The notes beneath the pieces were generated by a model. The model did no database searches and was not told where the DNA came from. It worked only from the letters and a program-made list of their open reading frames with translations. Of a DNA stretch of 64,000 nt, positions 23,581 to 36,242 are shown piece after piece. Each line of letters opens with the position of its first letter. The first letter of the stretch is position 1. A program made the position numbers and the translations under genes. Origin of the DNA: Alligator mississippiensis (taxonomy: Eukaryota > Chordata > Crocodylia > Alligatoridae); the NCBI RefSeq assembly GCF_030867095.1, contig NC_081824.1:148953433-149017432 (forward strand), in the 5' to 3' direction.

Positions 23581-25560
23581 GGTCCCAAACATTACAGCTC
23601 TCAGTAGCATTGCTGCAGTGTTTAGGGCTGATAAAGTAGAAGGCGTAGCCTTTTTTTTTTCTTTAAGGGAATAGAAATCTGACCTCAGTTGTGGCCTAAC
23701 TTTGCATAGTATTTTGGGTTTGATTCCTGGCATTCGTTGTAATATTTGTATTTCTGGTCCAGGGATTTTGGATTTTCCAAATCTAGTTGCACTGTGTTTT
23801 CAGGGTGAGGACAGTGGGGAAGGATGAGTGTAGCTTCCCTTGGCTGATGGAGAACATGGGTGGAGAAGACGAAGCGGCCTAAGTTTGGACTCCTAATAGG
23901 AATGGAGCCTGGCGGCTCAGCACTGCACCTCACTGAAAATCCTTCCAAAAATGGAAGCTGGCAGTCTGAGGGGTGGGTGTGAAATGGCTAATAGTATTAC
24001 TAAATTATTGCGCATGCACAGCGGCAGCTTTGCAATGTTGGATTTTTCTCAAAATGTTGCAATATCAGTTACGTGAACACTTTTGCAGAACAAATCGTAA
24101 ACATCTAAAACCAGGAGATGAGAGAGAAAATTCTAATTTGTCATTTCGGGAGAAGATTAAATATTTCTGCTTTCTGGAAAGAGTTATTTTGTATTTTGTT
24201 TTTTCTATTAAAAGCATTTAGTTTAAACAAAGTGTTGGTCCCTTTGTGGGGAATTTAAGGTTGCCTTGGCTTGCGGGGCAGGTGGGAGAAGCTTTGCCTG
24301 TTCAGCTATGACTCAATGCACTTTGTGATATGGAGACTTGTTGAGCTTTGCTGATATGGCGTTTGGGAATTAATTCTTGGCCACATTGCTTGGTGTTATC
24401 TAGGTGCCCATACATGCAAGGCTAACCTGGATGGCAGATAATACAATTATATGGATCTGTGGCTAAAGGAAGTCGAGTTGCAGATTTCCCACACTTGATG
24501 CTACCACTTTGTCCCAACGGTTCTTGTCCTACACATAGTATCACTTTCAGTTCAAATTACCTGAAATTTTAATTTGTTTTAATGTATCATAATCTTTTTT
24601 GTTGTTGTTGTTTTAAGGGGACAGCAAGAAAAGAGCATAGCCAAAATGTCTTTAGAGAAAATACTGTTAATATGAAATGCTAATGTTCTCTGACTTCTCC
24701 CGTAAACTTGGTCCTTTGATGAGGACGCTCATGGGAACCCTTAATCAGTCTTGGAACCGAATAAATTACTTACATGGCTGGCAATGGAATTCTTTCTCTT
24801 TCTCTCTAAATAAATGCATGTGAAGTAGAGGTGTGTGCACACACACACTATATATAGGTACACAAAGTCGATGCTCATGCACACAACACACACTCCATAT
24901 ATATATCTTATTCAGTTAGTCTATAAGGTGCATATCTACCCTGCCTTCTGCCAACAGAAAAGTACAGCCCTTCTTCTTTGTCACCACTTTAGGCTGGTGG
25001 GAACCAAAAGTTGTTACAATCCAGAAGATATTTAATGATCTGTGTGAAATTAGTTGTTAGGTTTAAGTGCTGTACCTAAGAGCTGGAGTCATACCATCCT
25101 CTGCACTGGGAGCTAGCAATCCTGTAGCTGGCATGCACCACATTCTGAATTAACAAGGAGGCTAGCTGAACTCTGACCCCAGAGGTAATCTCTTCAAGTT
25201 GTGGTACAGGAACACTAAAGCCAGTATGGGAGACGGCTGTGATGTTACTATCTGTGTTACATTTGTAGTATGGAAAAGTCCCCTAAGGCTGGGGTCTGAT
25301 GCTGCTCACCAGCAACACATCCTCTTGTGTTCTCATCTCTGCTGAGTGTCAGAGCAGTGGTTCTTAACTGTTGGGTCATGGAGATGCCATCAAGAGGGGA
25401 TCAAAGAATTAACACTTGTCCTGTCCCCCCCTCCCCAAAGTGTTTCTGAGGTGCCAAGCATCCTACTGCTGAGACAGCATACTCCCAAATAGGAAGCAGA
25501 ATAGAAATCTTTGTATGGCTGTGCCAGAGCAAATGAATTCAGCTTTAGACACAGTGGGGC
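23581..25560. other. Intergenic DNA downstream of TAF5L
   Basis: AT-rich with a few C-rich stretches and a short (CA)n at 24838-24848. It contains copy 2 of the GCATCTGA-type repeat family (24885-24965) but otherwise nothing recognisable. No ABCB10 exon was seen. Confidence 0.5.
24885..24965 (+). repeat. Sauropsid dispersed repeat with TTAGTCTATAAGGTGC core, copy 2
   Basis: Contains 'TTATTCAGTTAGTCTATAAG', 'GGTGCATATCTACCCTGCC' and 'TTCTGCCAACAGAAAAGT'. It matches the 3' part of the copy at 35185-35282 and more loosely that at 4985-5105. Confidence 0.5.
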
Positions 25561-25576
25561 CTGGTGTGGATGGATT

Positions 25577-25827
25577 AGTAGCTTTCAACCTTTTTAGACT
25601 TGAGGGACCCCCAGGAAATGCCAGCTCCTAGTTTTCGTTCACGTTTTGACTACAGAAAATAATAGAACAATTTTTCTGTTGCAAAGAACTCGGGAAGAAT
25701 GCTTTTAATGCTATGGATTCCTGTTTGAAATCTCTGGGTTTATCTTGTGAATGGCGTTTGCACACCTAACAGTGCTAACATTGTGTGGCAACCCAGGGTG
25801 CCTCATCACTGTAGTTGAGAATCACTG
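25577..25827 (+). mobile_element. hAT-like MITE (CAGTGGTTCTCAAC type)
   Basis: Left end GTAGCTTTCAACCTTTTTAG and right end GTAGTTGAGAATCACTG. The interior shares 'AATGCCAGCTCCTAGTTTTC', 'TGCAAAGAACT' and 'GGGTTTATCTTGTGAAT' in order with the copy at 48353-48599, so both belong to one family. No clean 8-bp duplication can be read. No coding capacity. Confidence 0.7.
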
Positions 25828-26862
25828 GGATAAGCATGAAACTCCATGCCAGATTATGCAGCCCAAATCTCTACCAACCCTTTAATCTCAGATCACTATA
25901 CAAGTATGGTAGACTGCAATGTCAGAGATTGAGACACTGCTGTAGAACATAATTCTTGGATCAGTAATGTTACACTGCAACTAGCAAGTGCTGTTATAAC
26001 AACACTAAGCAAATGACACAAAAAATGGGCTCAGCAGCTGTGTACTTGCCTAGTATGGTGTATAGCATTACCATACCTAACCTGCAGCTGGTATTCTTGG
26101 GAAAAGCTAGTTCAAAATGTTCACATATCATTCTTGAGTCCACAGTCACTCGAGCAGAGCAGAATTGGAAAGTCAGAATCAAACACCGCAAGATGGGCCA
26201 GGAAGTTTTGTTTAAATATCATTTTCTACAACAGATTTCTGCTTTCTAATAGTTAACCTCTGCTGCAATGTTGCATTTGTAAAGGAAGTAGAGGCAAACT
26301 GGTTATGTATGGAGGCTAAATACATATTGTATGTGATTAGATTTCTGAAGAAAATACTGTTACCACCAATAAGCCACTTGCAATATACCATCTTCAGTGT
26401 GTACAATGTAGGTAATGTTTTTATTGTAATGCTTATGGAATACTAATGTTTGTCTCCTGGCCCCCTGCCTTCATTTTGGACTGTAATAAATGCTTAAGAC
26501 TGAGAAGACAGCCTAAATTTCAGTGGAGCACCTGAAAAGTCTGAGAGTGAAAGGAATAAATATTAAAAACAACCTAATTTCGGATTAGTGTCTCTAAAAA
26601 TCAGTCTTTCAGGAAATTATTTGCACCGGCATGTGTTGATGCCTGTTCTCTTTCAGAATCCCATACCACAAGACCTTACAGGCATTGAGTTTACACAGTA
26701 GAGCTGTCAAATGTCTACCCTCAAAGTGGAGGCTGGTTGCACAACCTTAATTGCCTCTTGTGAGAATACATTATAGCACAGTTATTCATAATATGACCAT
26801 GTACTATGTTTGTATGCAGGACCTTTAACTATTTCATGTATAGACTGTGGATGGTATGCAGA

Positions 26863-27166
26863 AGGGGTCAGCAACTTATGGCTTGCAGGCAGCAGGAATT
26901 GCTGGCATGCAGCAGCCCTGCTCTGTGCCAAGGGCTATTCCCTCACCCTTGCTACTGAATTCAGTGCTTCCTGTTGCTTTTGGTAACAAAAATCAGTGGT
27001 ACTAGATGGCAATGATGAGTGAGGGCAACAGTAGGAGAACATGAGCTGCCCTGGGCACAGAGCAGGGATTGCTGGAGCACTGTAGGGCGGGTTGGGGTTG
27101 GCGGCCTGCCACAGCAGCTGAGTCACAAGTGGTGACCCATCATTCTTAAAGGCTGGCAACCCCTGG
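26863..27166 (+). mobile_element. hAT-like element (AGGGGTCAGCAAC ends)
   Basis: Left AAGGGGTCAGCAACTTATGG and right GGCTGGCAACCCCTG are inverse-complementary, in the form CAGGGGTYRGCAACC used by a vertebrate hAT group. The interior is GC-rich with self-complementary stretches (GCTGCCC/GGGCACAGAGCAG). Target duplication not clear. Confidence 0.55.
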
Positions 27167-27450
27167 TGTATGGTAAGGCAACTGCTAAAAAGAAATATTG
27201 ATCTTCAGCAGCAAGGGTGCTTCAGATGTCCATGCTCCATCCCTTCCCAATCAGTTGTACTGGTGTAAAGTCAGCATTCCAACATGGCATCTAGAATAAA
27301 TATAGGCAAAACTGAAGCCTAAATTCACAAGATCTGGGCTGATGTCACTGAGCTGACAGCTGCACTATTGGAGCTGGAGCGGCTGCAGAAAAATAGTATG
27401 TGATCTAGTAAGCTAACAGCGTAACACATTCTAATGAGAACAGACTTAAT

Positions 27451-27760
27451 ATTGTGCCGCACATTTTATTCATGCCCAGACTTAGGTGCTGTAGATTGCA
27501 ACGTTAACGTTTTAACTTCCGTAATTGCATGCCTAGGAGAGGCAAAATAACACCAAAAATCCATTGTAAGTTTATACTTGATAAACCAGAGTAAAATGCA
27601 GTGTCCTGCACAAGCAGCAAGAAAAAAGCCAGTCTCTTTCAAGTAGAGAATGGCAGCACCCTGGGGATAACTTTGGCTTTTGTATCCTTCTGCAAAATCA
27701 GGAACAACACGCTTGATACTATGGTATTCTAAAAGGAGTAAAACAAGTAGAATTAGTTTT
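27451..27760 (-). other. Possible minus-strand terminal exon (unassigned)
   Basis: On the minus strand a pyrimidine-rich stretch and TTTTAG or TTTTGCAG acceptors (near 27730 and 27697) precede an open frame reading through 'EGYKSQSYPQGAAILYLKET'. The frame ends with a TAA that overlaps a poly(A) hexamer (GAATAAAATG). A second frame, ending 'PRVLPFST', is also open over the first 30 codons. I do not recognise either product and no upstream exon is visible. It may be chance or the tail of an lncRNA. Confidence 0.2.
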
Positions 27761-28702
27761 AAAAGGCAAAAAAGCAAGTTCCCAGCCCATCTCCCCACTC
27801 AAGACTACCTTTAACTAGCTTTCCTGCAGATGTTTTCAAGCCTGAGAAAATTCTACAGAACTAAATTTTCCAATAATAAATTCTTTGTAGTGCTCCACAA
27901 AGAGAAGGACATTTAGGACAATTTTTCTAACCCCTTCCCAACTGTGTTCCTGCCTGATAGTTCTGCAAGCTCAGTGGGTTCCTCAAGAGAAAGTCCCAAA
28001 ATGGCCTTCATTGTAAAGGGTATCCTATTGCCTGTGATGAGCCAGGATCTAAAACTGTACCGTTACAAGACATCTACGTGACAGTTTAATTAACGGCATG
28101 AATATGCCCTGCCAAAGTCTGACCCATTGTGCTACACGTGAGTTCTGACTTTTTTTTTTTTTAAGTGTATTGGACAGGAGCCAGGATTAACCACAATAAC
28201 TCGCTCACCAAGTGCAGTTCTTATCAAGTGCAGAATGGTGGCAAAATGTGTGTCATAGAGCTAATACTTTTATAACGTCATAACTTTGCATGTGTCCATT
28301 TATGATCCCTGCTAAACAACAATCTTCAAGGACCATTGTAAAGATGGATTCCTCCTGTCTAGACATCTACTTTACAAAACAACAATATACACTGTAGCTG
28401 CATCCACTCTCAAGCTTGTGAAATTCTTGAACAAGGCAGCTGCAGAAGCTAGTTCAATATCATAGGTAATTTTTTAACTAGAAGACATGAGTTCTGTTTC
28501 CATGGGAAGGGATTTTACAATAGGCTTAGCGTTAGGCTTAACACTAGAGCAAGTTGAAGGGACAAGATATATTTTCTTGACTAAGATGGTGTTCTTTTTG
28601 CTACTTACATAAATTTCACAGATTTCATACAGCTTTTTCTCTTTTTAATATTGTCTCCTTGCTCCCTAGCTACTTCTTGTTTTGCAGTCTGACAATTTAA
28701 AT

Positions 28703-29107
28703 CAGTGTAGTTCAATCTTTTGCAGCCATGGCCCAGGTATTTGCACCCTGGTTGCACTGTAAGCTACAACTCTCCTCTAGTAAGGGAGAATGACAGTCAC
28801 CTCTCTTCCTATGTCAGAGGGAGGGGAAGGAATAAGTCAAAGAGGGGGGAGAAGAAGAGAGCTTGCCTCTAGTGAACAGCACCTGCCTAGGGGAGGGGGA
28901 AGAGAAAAAATGAAGGCTAGAGTAAGCAGCACCTACAAGAGGGAAGGAGAAAAGGAGAGGTGCAGAGGGGATCAATGGCATGGTGGGGTGCAGGGAAAGG
29001 GATGCACCAGGCTCAGCTACTTGCTGCTGGTCCCTCATTCCATGAGCTGGATCTTGTCACTTGGGGGACTGAATCCAGCCCATACGCTGTAGGTTGAACA
29101 CCACCAG
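28703..29107 (+). mobile_element. hAT-like MITE (CAGTGTAGTTCAATC ends)
   Basis: Left CAGTGTAGTTCAATCTTTTG and right GCTGTAGGTTGAACACCACC are imperfect inverse complements, with the adjoining GCAGCCATGGCCC mirrored by GGGCCATACGCTG-like sequence. The interior is purine-rich (GGGAGGGGAAGG types). No transposase. No matching duplication seen. Confidence 0.45.
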
Positions 29108-29193
29108 TCTAGGTAATAAAAGTATGGTAGAGACTGTTGGCCGAACAAGAAAGGACCCCATTGTGATTGATGTAGCAATAGACTAATAGACAA

Positions 29194-29726
29194 TAGGGCT
29201 ATGTGAAACTTCGCCAGCCATTTCGTTTCAACGCTGTTTCGACTCATTTCAAGGTCGAAACAGCAGAGTTGAGGCGAAACAAAGGGCGTTGAAATAGCTT
29301 TGAAACAAAATGAGGCTAGTCGAAACGTTTTGAACATAGCACTGGGGATGGGAAGTCAGTCCAGCTGGGCTGACTGTCCACACCCAGCAGGATCTAGCGT
29401 GGGGGGGGATGGGGAGGCAACCCAGCTGGGCTGACTCCCTGCCCCCAGCGCGATCTAGCACCGGGGGGGGGGGGGGGGGGAAGTCAACCCAGCTGGGCTG
29501 AGTTTTCCCAGCCCAATCATGGGGCTGGGGTTGGGAACTCAGCCCAACTGGGCTGAGTTCCTTTCCCCAGCCTGATGGTTGGACAAAACATCAAAACAGC
29601 TTCACTGCTTCAACAAAGCAAAACGGCAAGGCTGTTTCAACTTGAAATGAAATTCGATGCAAAACACTTCCATTCAGACCTCAAAACTGAAGTCGGATCG
29701 GAACAGTGCCGTTTCACACAGCCCTA
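29194..29726 (+). mobile_element. hAT-like element with internal ~60-bp tandem repeats
   Basis: Left TAGGGCTATGTGAAAC and right GTTTCACACAGCCCTA are inverse complements with one mismatch. Flanks ATAGACAA and GTAGACAA form an 8-bp duplication with one mismatch. Long arms rich in GTTTC and GAAAC follow. The centre (29342-29575) holds about four tandem units of roughly 60 bp, each built around the near-palindrome CCCAGCTGGGCTGA, with an 18-base G run at 29463-29480. No coding frame. Confidence 0.8.
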
Positions 29727-29870
29727 GTAGACAATACTGTCTCAGAGCTTACAGGCTAAACAAACAAGTCAGACACAGGATACAATACACAAGCAGGGTA
29801 AAAAATGTGATTTAAACTGATGTTACCAAATGGGCTTATCGAAGTTTTCAGCAAATCAAATACAAATGGG

Positions 29871-30845
29871 TTTCATAGTTTCATATTTGGTAGGGTCAGA
29901 AGGGACCTGAACAGATCATCAAGTCCGACCCCTTGCCATGGCATGAAAGAGTACTGGGGTCAAACGACCCCAGCAAGGTGTTCATCTAGCCTCCTCTTAA
30001 AGACCCCCAGGGTAGGAGCCAGCACCACTTCCTTGGAAGTTGGTTCCAGATCCTAGCCGCCCTGACAGTGAAGTAGCACCTCCTGATATCTAGCCTGAAT
30101 CTACCCTCTGCCAGCTTGTGACCATTATTTCTAGTCACTCCTGGTAGTGCTCGGGGGAACAGTGACTCCCCCAGTGCCTGCTGGTCCCCCCTGACTAGTT
30201 TGTAAATGGCAACTAGATCCCCCCTCAGCCTTCTCTTGTGGAGGCTGAACAGATTCAGGTCCCTTAGCCTCTCCTCATAGGGCCTGCCATGCTGACCCCT
30301 GATCATGCGGGTGGCCCTCCTCTGGACCCTCTCCATGTTGTCCACATCCCTCCTGAAATGTAGCGCCCAGAACTGGACACTACTCCAATTGTGGCCTAAC
30401 CGGTGTCGCATAGAGGGGGGAGGATCACCTCCCTGGACTTGCTTGAGATACATCTGTGGATGCATGACAAGGTACGGTTGGCCTTCCTGACCACATCCCC
30501 ATGCTGTCGGCCCATGTTCATTTTGGCATCAATAATGACTCCAAGATCTTTTTTTGCCTCTGCACTGACGAGAAGGGAGTTCCCCAGCCTGTAGGTATGC
30601 TGCTGGTTCTTCCTCCCTAAGTGCAGTGCCTTGCATTTGTCAGTGTTGAAACCCATCCTGTTCTCATCTGCCCACCCCTGTAACCTGTCTAGGTCCGATT
30701 GCAGCCTATTCCTCCCTTCTAGCATGCCCACTTCTCCCCTCATCCAAGTCGCTTTTTACCCCCTCATCCAAGTCGCTGATGAAGATGTTGAACAGTGCAG
30801 GCCCGAGGACCAGGCCCTGCGGAACCCCACTGCCCACATCATGTG
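29871..30845 (-). mobile_element. CR1 LINE, ~970-bp 3' portion
   Basis: Antisense CR1 with its 3' end at 29871 (TTTCATAGTTTCATATTTGG, GGGTCAGAAGGGACC). Broken frames at 29986-30465 and 30396-30743 keep the reverse transcriptase tail, thumb and C-terminus, including 'GFNTDKCKALHLGRKNQQHT', 'LERVQRRAT'-type 'MERVQRRATRMIRGQ' and '[20 protein letters not shown]'. It ends 5' at 'GCGGAACCCCACTGCCCACA'. Confidence 0.92.
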
Positions 30846-30849
30846 AATG

Positions 30850-32760
30850 TGCCTATTATTCAGAATTGTTTGATGGATGTTCTGTGTGAACAAATATGAC
30901 TGCCTGTTGTCATTACATATTACACATCTGCTATTTGAGTTACATGACTGTGATCATGTTGCAGCAGTAGAATTAGGTCTGGGTAAGCAGGGCCCCAGCC
31001 CTGGGAACCAGTTTAGAGGGGTTGCCAGAATTCAGTTTTTGTAATTTAAACAGCAGAGATTAAACTGAGAAACAACTGGACAGACAATCACTTTTGATTC
31101 AGGGAATACAGCCACATGCCTGCAGTGGCTCATGCCAGAAGACAAGGGGCACTAGAGCACGCCTCTCTGGCACATAGCCAGCATGGGCTGTGTGTTCACT
31201 TCTTCTTCCTGCTGCCCCCAAGGTCTCTGCAATTTGCAATCCAAAATCACAGCAACAAGACTCTGCAGGGTTGCTCATTATTTCCTTGTCCTGCTTCCAG
31301 GGTCCTCTGAGATTTGTAGTCCATAGTCATAGCCAGCAGTAAGTTTTTAGCCGGGCAGGGCAGCTCTGTACTTGCGGGGGGTGGGGGGGAGGAAGGGAAG
31401 TTTCGCCTCCCTCCCTGGCCCTAGCTGGGGCTTGTCATGGGGGAGATCCTGCCTCCCCTGCCCAAACCTTCTCTGCTAGAACAGACAGCACAGCCCAGGA
31501 CAGAGTTGGAAAGCATGCTGGGGGGCTGTGATTTAACTTGAACCAGGAAGGGGTCTGGAACAGAAGTTTCATAAACTGGTTTGATGCAGATGAGTTAAGT
31601 TTGATGCTACATTTAACCACGTTTATTTTAAACCAGTTTCAGCCACGTTAAACTACTTTATGTGCACAGAACTTCTGTTCTGTGATAGGTTTAAACCAGT
31701 TTCTGATGACTTAAAACAGGTTTGTGTGTAACTTCTGTCCTTATCCATGAATAACACTTTCTCAGCACAGCTCAGCATAGTGTGATAAATGCTCAAAAAT
31801 GCCTTGTGTATGTGAGAATAAAAAGTGTAAAGAAAGGCAAGTGGACATGAAACTGTCCCTAGGTAACAGAAATCACATATAGCAATGATAAGCCATTGGT
31901 TCTTTTGCATCATATGACCATGGCCTCCCCCTCTACTCCTGATATGGAGGACCAAGATATGGGGGACAATTTTGGCTTCCAGTCAAAATCTAGGCCTGTG
32001 TGACAGAAGCCTTGGCAATATAAATGAGGCCTAAGGACTCATAATCTCTTCCACCATTCTGCATACAACCCTTGTACAAACTGAGTTAGTTCTGCTTTAG
32101 GTTTGTTCCAAAGAATCATCTCACTGACTTTTCCTAAAATCCTTAAGGACACAGTAGTGCAGTAATTGACACACTGTTTGTGAAAGGAAAGAATAGTAAC
32201 AAATATATATATATATATATATACATAATTTTCAAGTGCCTACCCAAATTGGCTCTGACCCCCATCTTTGCTGGAAAGAGTAAGATAGACAATTCCAGAT
32301 AAGCTGGCCCTAACTGCATGTCAAGGGCAGTCACTACCCTAGTACACAGAAGAACATGGCTACAGTCATGTAAAGGTGATAATTGTTTTTATTTCTCCTT
32401 TAGGACTGTCATTTTTTGTGAATATTGAAATCTCAAGCACTCTGTGAAGTTAAGACAACTCCGCTGTGCAAAAATTAATATTTTTGTGGTTGAGTAGTTT
32501 GGCTGAAGATTTTTCTGCTGGGGCAATGTAAATAAACCTTGTGTAACCCTTGCTGCTGTTGCTTTTACCATCTTTGCTCAAGCCAACAGCCTTGAGCTTT
32601 GTGCATATTGCAAATAAACAGAGTAGGAAAAATGTCCAGAATCGTTAGTCCCCTGCCCCTTTCTCTCCTGACAAGGAATTAAATTACTCTCCTAGAGCAA
32701 AACCTTCCAGAACACTTGAGATCTGGGAAGAGTGTATATATAAGCATAGTCCCCAGAAGG
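30850..32760. other. Intergenic DNA, no gene seen
   Basis: Mixed AT-rich DNA with a G-rich patch at 31374-31400 and a pure (AT)n at 32202-32222. Repeated TTTAAACCAGTTTC and GGTTTAAACCAGT-like words at 31560-31720 suggest an unidentified old repeat. No gene or RNA found. Confidence 0.45.
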
Positions 32761-32770
32761 TCGAGTAGGG

Positions 32771-32816
32771 TTTATTCTACTTCAGGATTTCAAAACCAAA
32801 CCTGAAGTAGAATAAA
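32771..32816. repeat. Perfect 16-bp inverted repeat (hairpin)
   Basis: TTTATTCTACTTCAGG at 32771-32786 and its exact inverse complement CCTGAAGTAGAATAAA at 32801-32816, with a 14-base loop. The stem includes an AATAAA on the plus strand and another on the minus strand. Confidence 0.9.
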
Positions 32817-32999
32817 ATACGGCGCACTGTTTCAGATGAAATCCATGTTCCTCTTGCTAGCTTTGTACTGTTTTCAGATATAAATGCCATTATTCCTCTT
32901 CAACATTCACCCTTTAAATAGAGAATGCAGCCTCCAGTTCTGCAGCAGACAACGTGTTGCAGCAGATGCTGGGTTTATGAGGAAGAAGGACCCACACTT

Positions 33000-35560
33000 A
33001 CTTGAAACCTGGCCTATCTTACTTGAAACCTGGCCTCTCCCTGTGGCACTCCAGGCTGGTGTTTATGGTGATTGTTATATTGGTATTAACGATCAAATTA
33101 TATAGTTAAGAAAGCCAGTGAGATCTTTGCCTAATAAAGTTCTAGCATTGGTAATCCCTCTGCAGCAAGTGCTTGTCCCAGGGGTAGTCATGATGCCCCC
33201 TGATGGTTGCTCAGCCCTTGCCAACCAGTGACTTTTCTTGGGCAATCTCCCCTTCACTGGCCCACCACACCTGGCTGTTAAACTTTTAGAAAAAGGAAGG
33301 CTGTGCCAGGGCTTCCCAAGCCGGGTCTCACTCTGGCTCCCAGAGCTAATTATGTGTGCTCCATCCTTCCCAATACCCGCTCCTATGCCTTGCAGTTGTT
33401 ACTCTTTCCTGATGCCACTGGTAGCTGGGGCTGCTCCAGCAGAGCGGGGGGGTGGGGGCAGGGGGCTATAGGTGAGGAGCAAGGGGCACCAGCAGGGCTG
33501 TGGGGGGCTGTGGGGGGCTGTGGGTGGGGAGTTAGGGTCCTGGACCTGCATTTTGGTGAGCTAAGGGGGCAGGGGGAGTGCTGACTTTCCATGATAAAAA
33601 ACCCAAAATCAAATACCAACATTTATAGGTATTTAGAATGCATTTTATTATAATGATTGAGGCACTGGTAGCCTTCCAAATTGCTTGAAAATTGTAAATA
33701 TATCAATAAAACATTGTGTTCAATTGATACCTATATATTTAATGGTGTTTCATTTTAATTGTAGATTTGGGGGGTTTTAATCAGAGAATTTGCAATTTTT
33801 TATCAGGTAAAACCAGGATCCCTGGTGACCTTCATGGTTTCAGTTTATTTATTTGGAATTTTACAACTTTATAAAAGAGCTTCTCTTCCATGTCTGAGGC
33901 ACTTTTGACAGTTTAGAAACATATATATCAAATACAAACTCATTAGTTTATCTCGGTCAAACCAAAATAACTAAGCAATTGGATAAACAGAAGTGTTTTA
34001 TAGCATTTGAACTCCTTTGTGACTAAAGGAATGCATCTATTTAAAGGTATCTGTGAGTAAACTGTTGCCTCAATAATTACAAGCACTCTTGCTTCCACAC
34101 CTCTCTGATCTTTTCTGTATTAGCAGCTTGCTTATATCCTTTCCAGAGAGCTGTATACCATTGTGGAAGAGGTTTCACCAGATTGTTTCTTGTTTGTTAT
34201 AAGCAAACTTAGCCTGTGCAGTGTTCTTTATACCTTCTAATTATGGCTAAAAACATCCCTTTTGTCACTCCTCTGTGATCAAAATATGATCCTTAAGGTT
34301 CAAAATCTGTTGCGGGGGGGTGAGGAGGGAAGACAGGATGTTAATAAATAAATGATGGATGTAGAGGGTTTTCTGAAAAGCAGTCATGGACAAGCGCCAT
34401 TCTTTATCTGACTTTTTTTGCGCTATATATCCCAATCATGTCTTTGGGTCTATAGGTTTCTATCTAGCCCTTATCTAGATTTTCATCAGGTTTTCCTAAG
34501 GCTTTTTGACATGTGCCTTTTAGTTGAAACTCTCTTATGGTTATCCTGAGCTTTTTAGCATTTCTTAAAGTAAATGTACAAGGCCTGGATAGCTCATGTG
34601 ATTAGTTAAAAGGCTACAAATCCTTCCACCTCTAGGTCACTGATTCAAAATACCCACAGATTGGTCACTACTGAAAGCAGTATGTCCTATGTAAATTAGC
34701 TAATGATTTTAGTCTAAACTAGTAGAAAAGTCTCCATATAACCAAACTTACTATTAAAACTGACACCCCTGCCAGCCAACTGAGCAGGGGGAAAAAAGAA
34801 AACAACCACCTAGGAGTAGGTTAGGAGAGAAAGTGAGCCATGTCCTTCCTCCTACCACTGCTTTCCTGAAGTGAAAGCTTGGAGCACAGCGGCAGATCAT
34901 GGTAGAGATACTTGTACTGTGGTTGCCTGTTTTGCCCTTGCCTTCAAAATTAAGGCGTTATCTCCACAAATTGTTGGGTGGGCATCTTTCACTTGAAAAA
35001 TCAGGCAATTTAACAGCATGCTTGTTCTATTTTACTTTGAGAGGTTTGTTAGTACAGAAATATTGCTAATTGAGTTCTCCTAACCACTGAGTATTTCATC
35101 AGATGTTCCTAATAGAGCAGAAGCCAACCTAGTTCTGTGTATATTTACCTTCTTAGCAGTGTCCCTCTATATTGACACTGACAGCATCTGATGAAGTGAA
35201 CTTTAGTTCAGGAAAGCTTGCGCTCTATATATTTTTTATTTAGTTAGTTTATAAAGGCGCATATCTACCCTACCTCCTGTATATCAATGTAAACAAGAAT
35301 ATAATGTTCAGATTAGACTCCTTTGTAGTCTCTGTTCATATGCATACCTTTAATCCTCCTCGCCTTCATTCTATTTCCGTAGAACTCTCCTAAATTGTCT
35401 CCAATTCTCCTCTTAAAAATAGCCTACATGCTTGGGCCTTCTTCCTTTGCCAAGTACTGTTTTTCATCTAATTTTTTTACCCAGCAAAGTCTGGGGAAGA
35501 TACATTTCTTTAGCTTTTCCAACCATAATTTCTCTAAGTGCTATCAGGCTGACTTTTAAT
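33000..35560. other. Intergenic DNA, mostly unique
   Basis: Holds a 21-bp tandem duplication near 33000-33040 (CTTACTTGAAACCTGGCC twice), a GC-rich patch at 33420-33560 with a GGGGGCTGTG triplet, and the third GCATCTGA repeat copy. The rest is AT-rich with no recognisable feature. Confidence 0.45.
35185..35282 (+). repeat. Sauropsid dispersed repeat, GCATCTGATGAAGTG type, copy 3
   Basis: The best copy: GCATCTGATGAAGTGAACTT, then TTCAGGAAAGCTTGCGCTC, then TTAGTTTATAAAGGCGCATA and CTACCCTACCTCCTG. The form 'CATCTGATGAAGTG...AAAGCTT' is very common in turtle and crocodilian DNA. Confidence 0.6.
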
Positions 35561-36242
35561 ATGTTCATAGATTTCATAAACATTTGGGCTGGAAGGGTCC
35601 CCAGAGGATCATCAAGTCCAGCCCCCTGCCCCAGGGGCAGGAAGTCAGCAGGGATCATAGCATCCCAGCAAGATAAGCATCCAAATGTGTCTTGAAGATG
35701 TTCAAAGTGGGTGCTTGAACAGCCTCCGGTGGCAGTCTATTCCAAACCTTGGGGGCTCGGGCAGTAAAGAAGGTCTTTCTTATGTCCAGCATGAATCGGT
35801 CGCAGCGGAGTTTGTGACCGTTCCATCTTGTCATCCCTTGGGGCGCTCTGGTGAACAGACGTTCCCCCAGATCTTGATGAACACCCCTGATAAACTTATA
35901 GGTGGCCACCAGATCGCCCCTGAGCCTACACTTTTCCAGGCTGAAGAGTCCCATGGCTCTCAGCCTCTCATCATAAGGTCTGTTTTCCTGACCTCTGATC
36001 ATGCACATGGCTCTCCTCTGCACCCTCTCAAGCTTTTCCACATCCTTTTTGAATTGTGGAGCCCAAAACTGGATACAGTACTCCAGTTGCAGCCTCATAC
36101 AAGGCCGAGTACAAGGGGAGAATGATGTCCCGGGATTTGCTTGAGAAGCATCTATGGATGCAAGCCAGCATTTTACTCACTTTACTAGCCGCAGCATCAC
36201 ATTGAAGGCTTATGTTCATCTTGTGGTCAATGATGACCCCCA

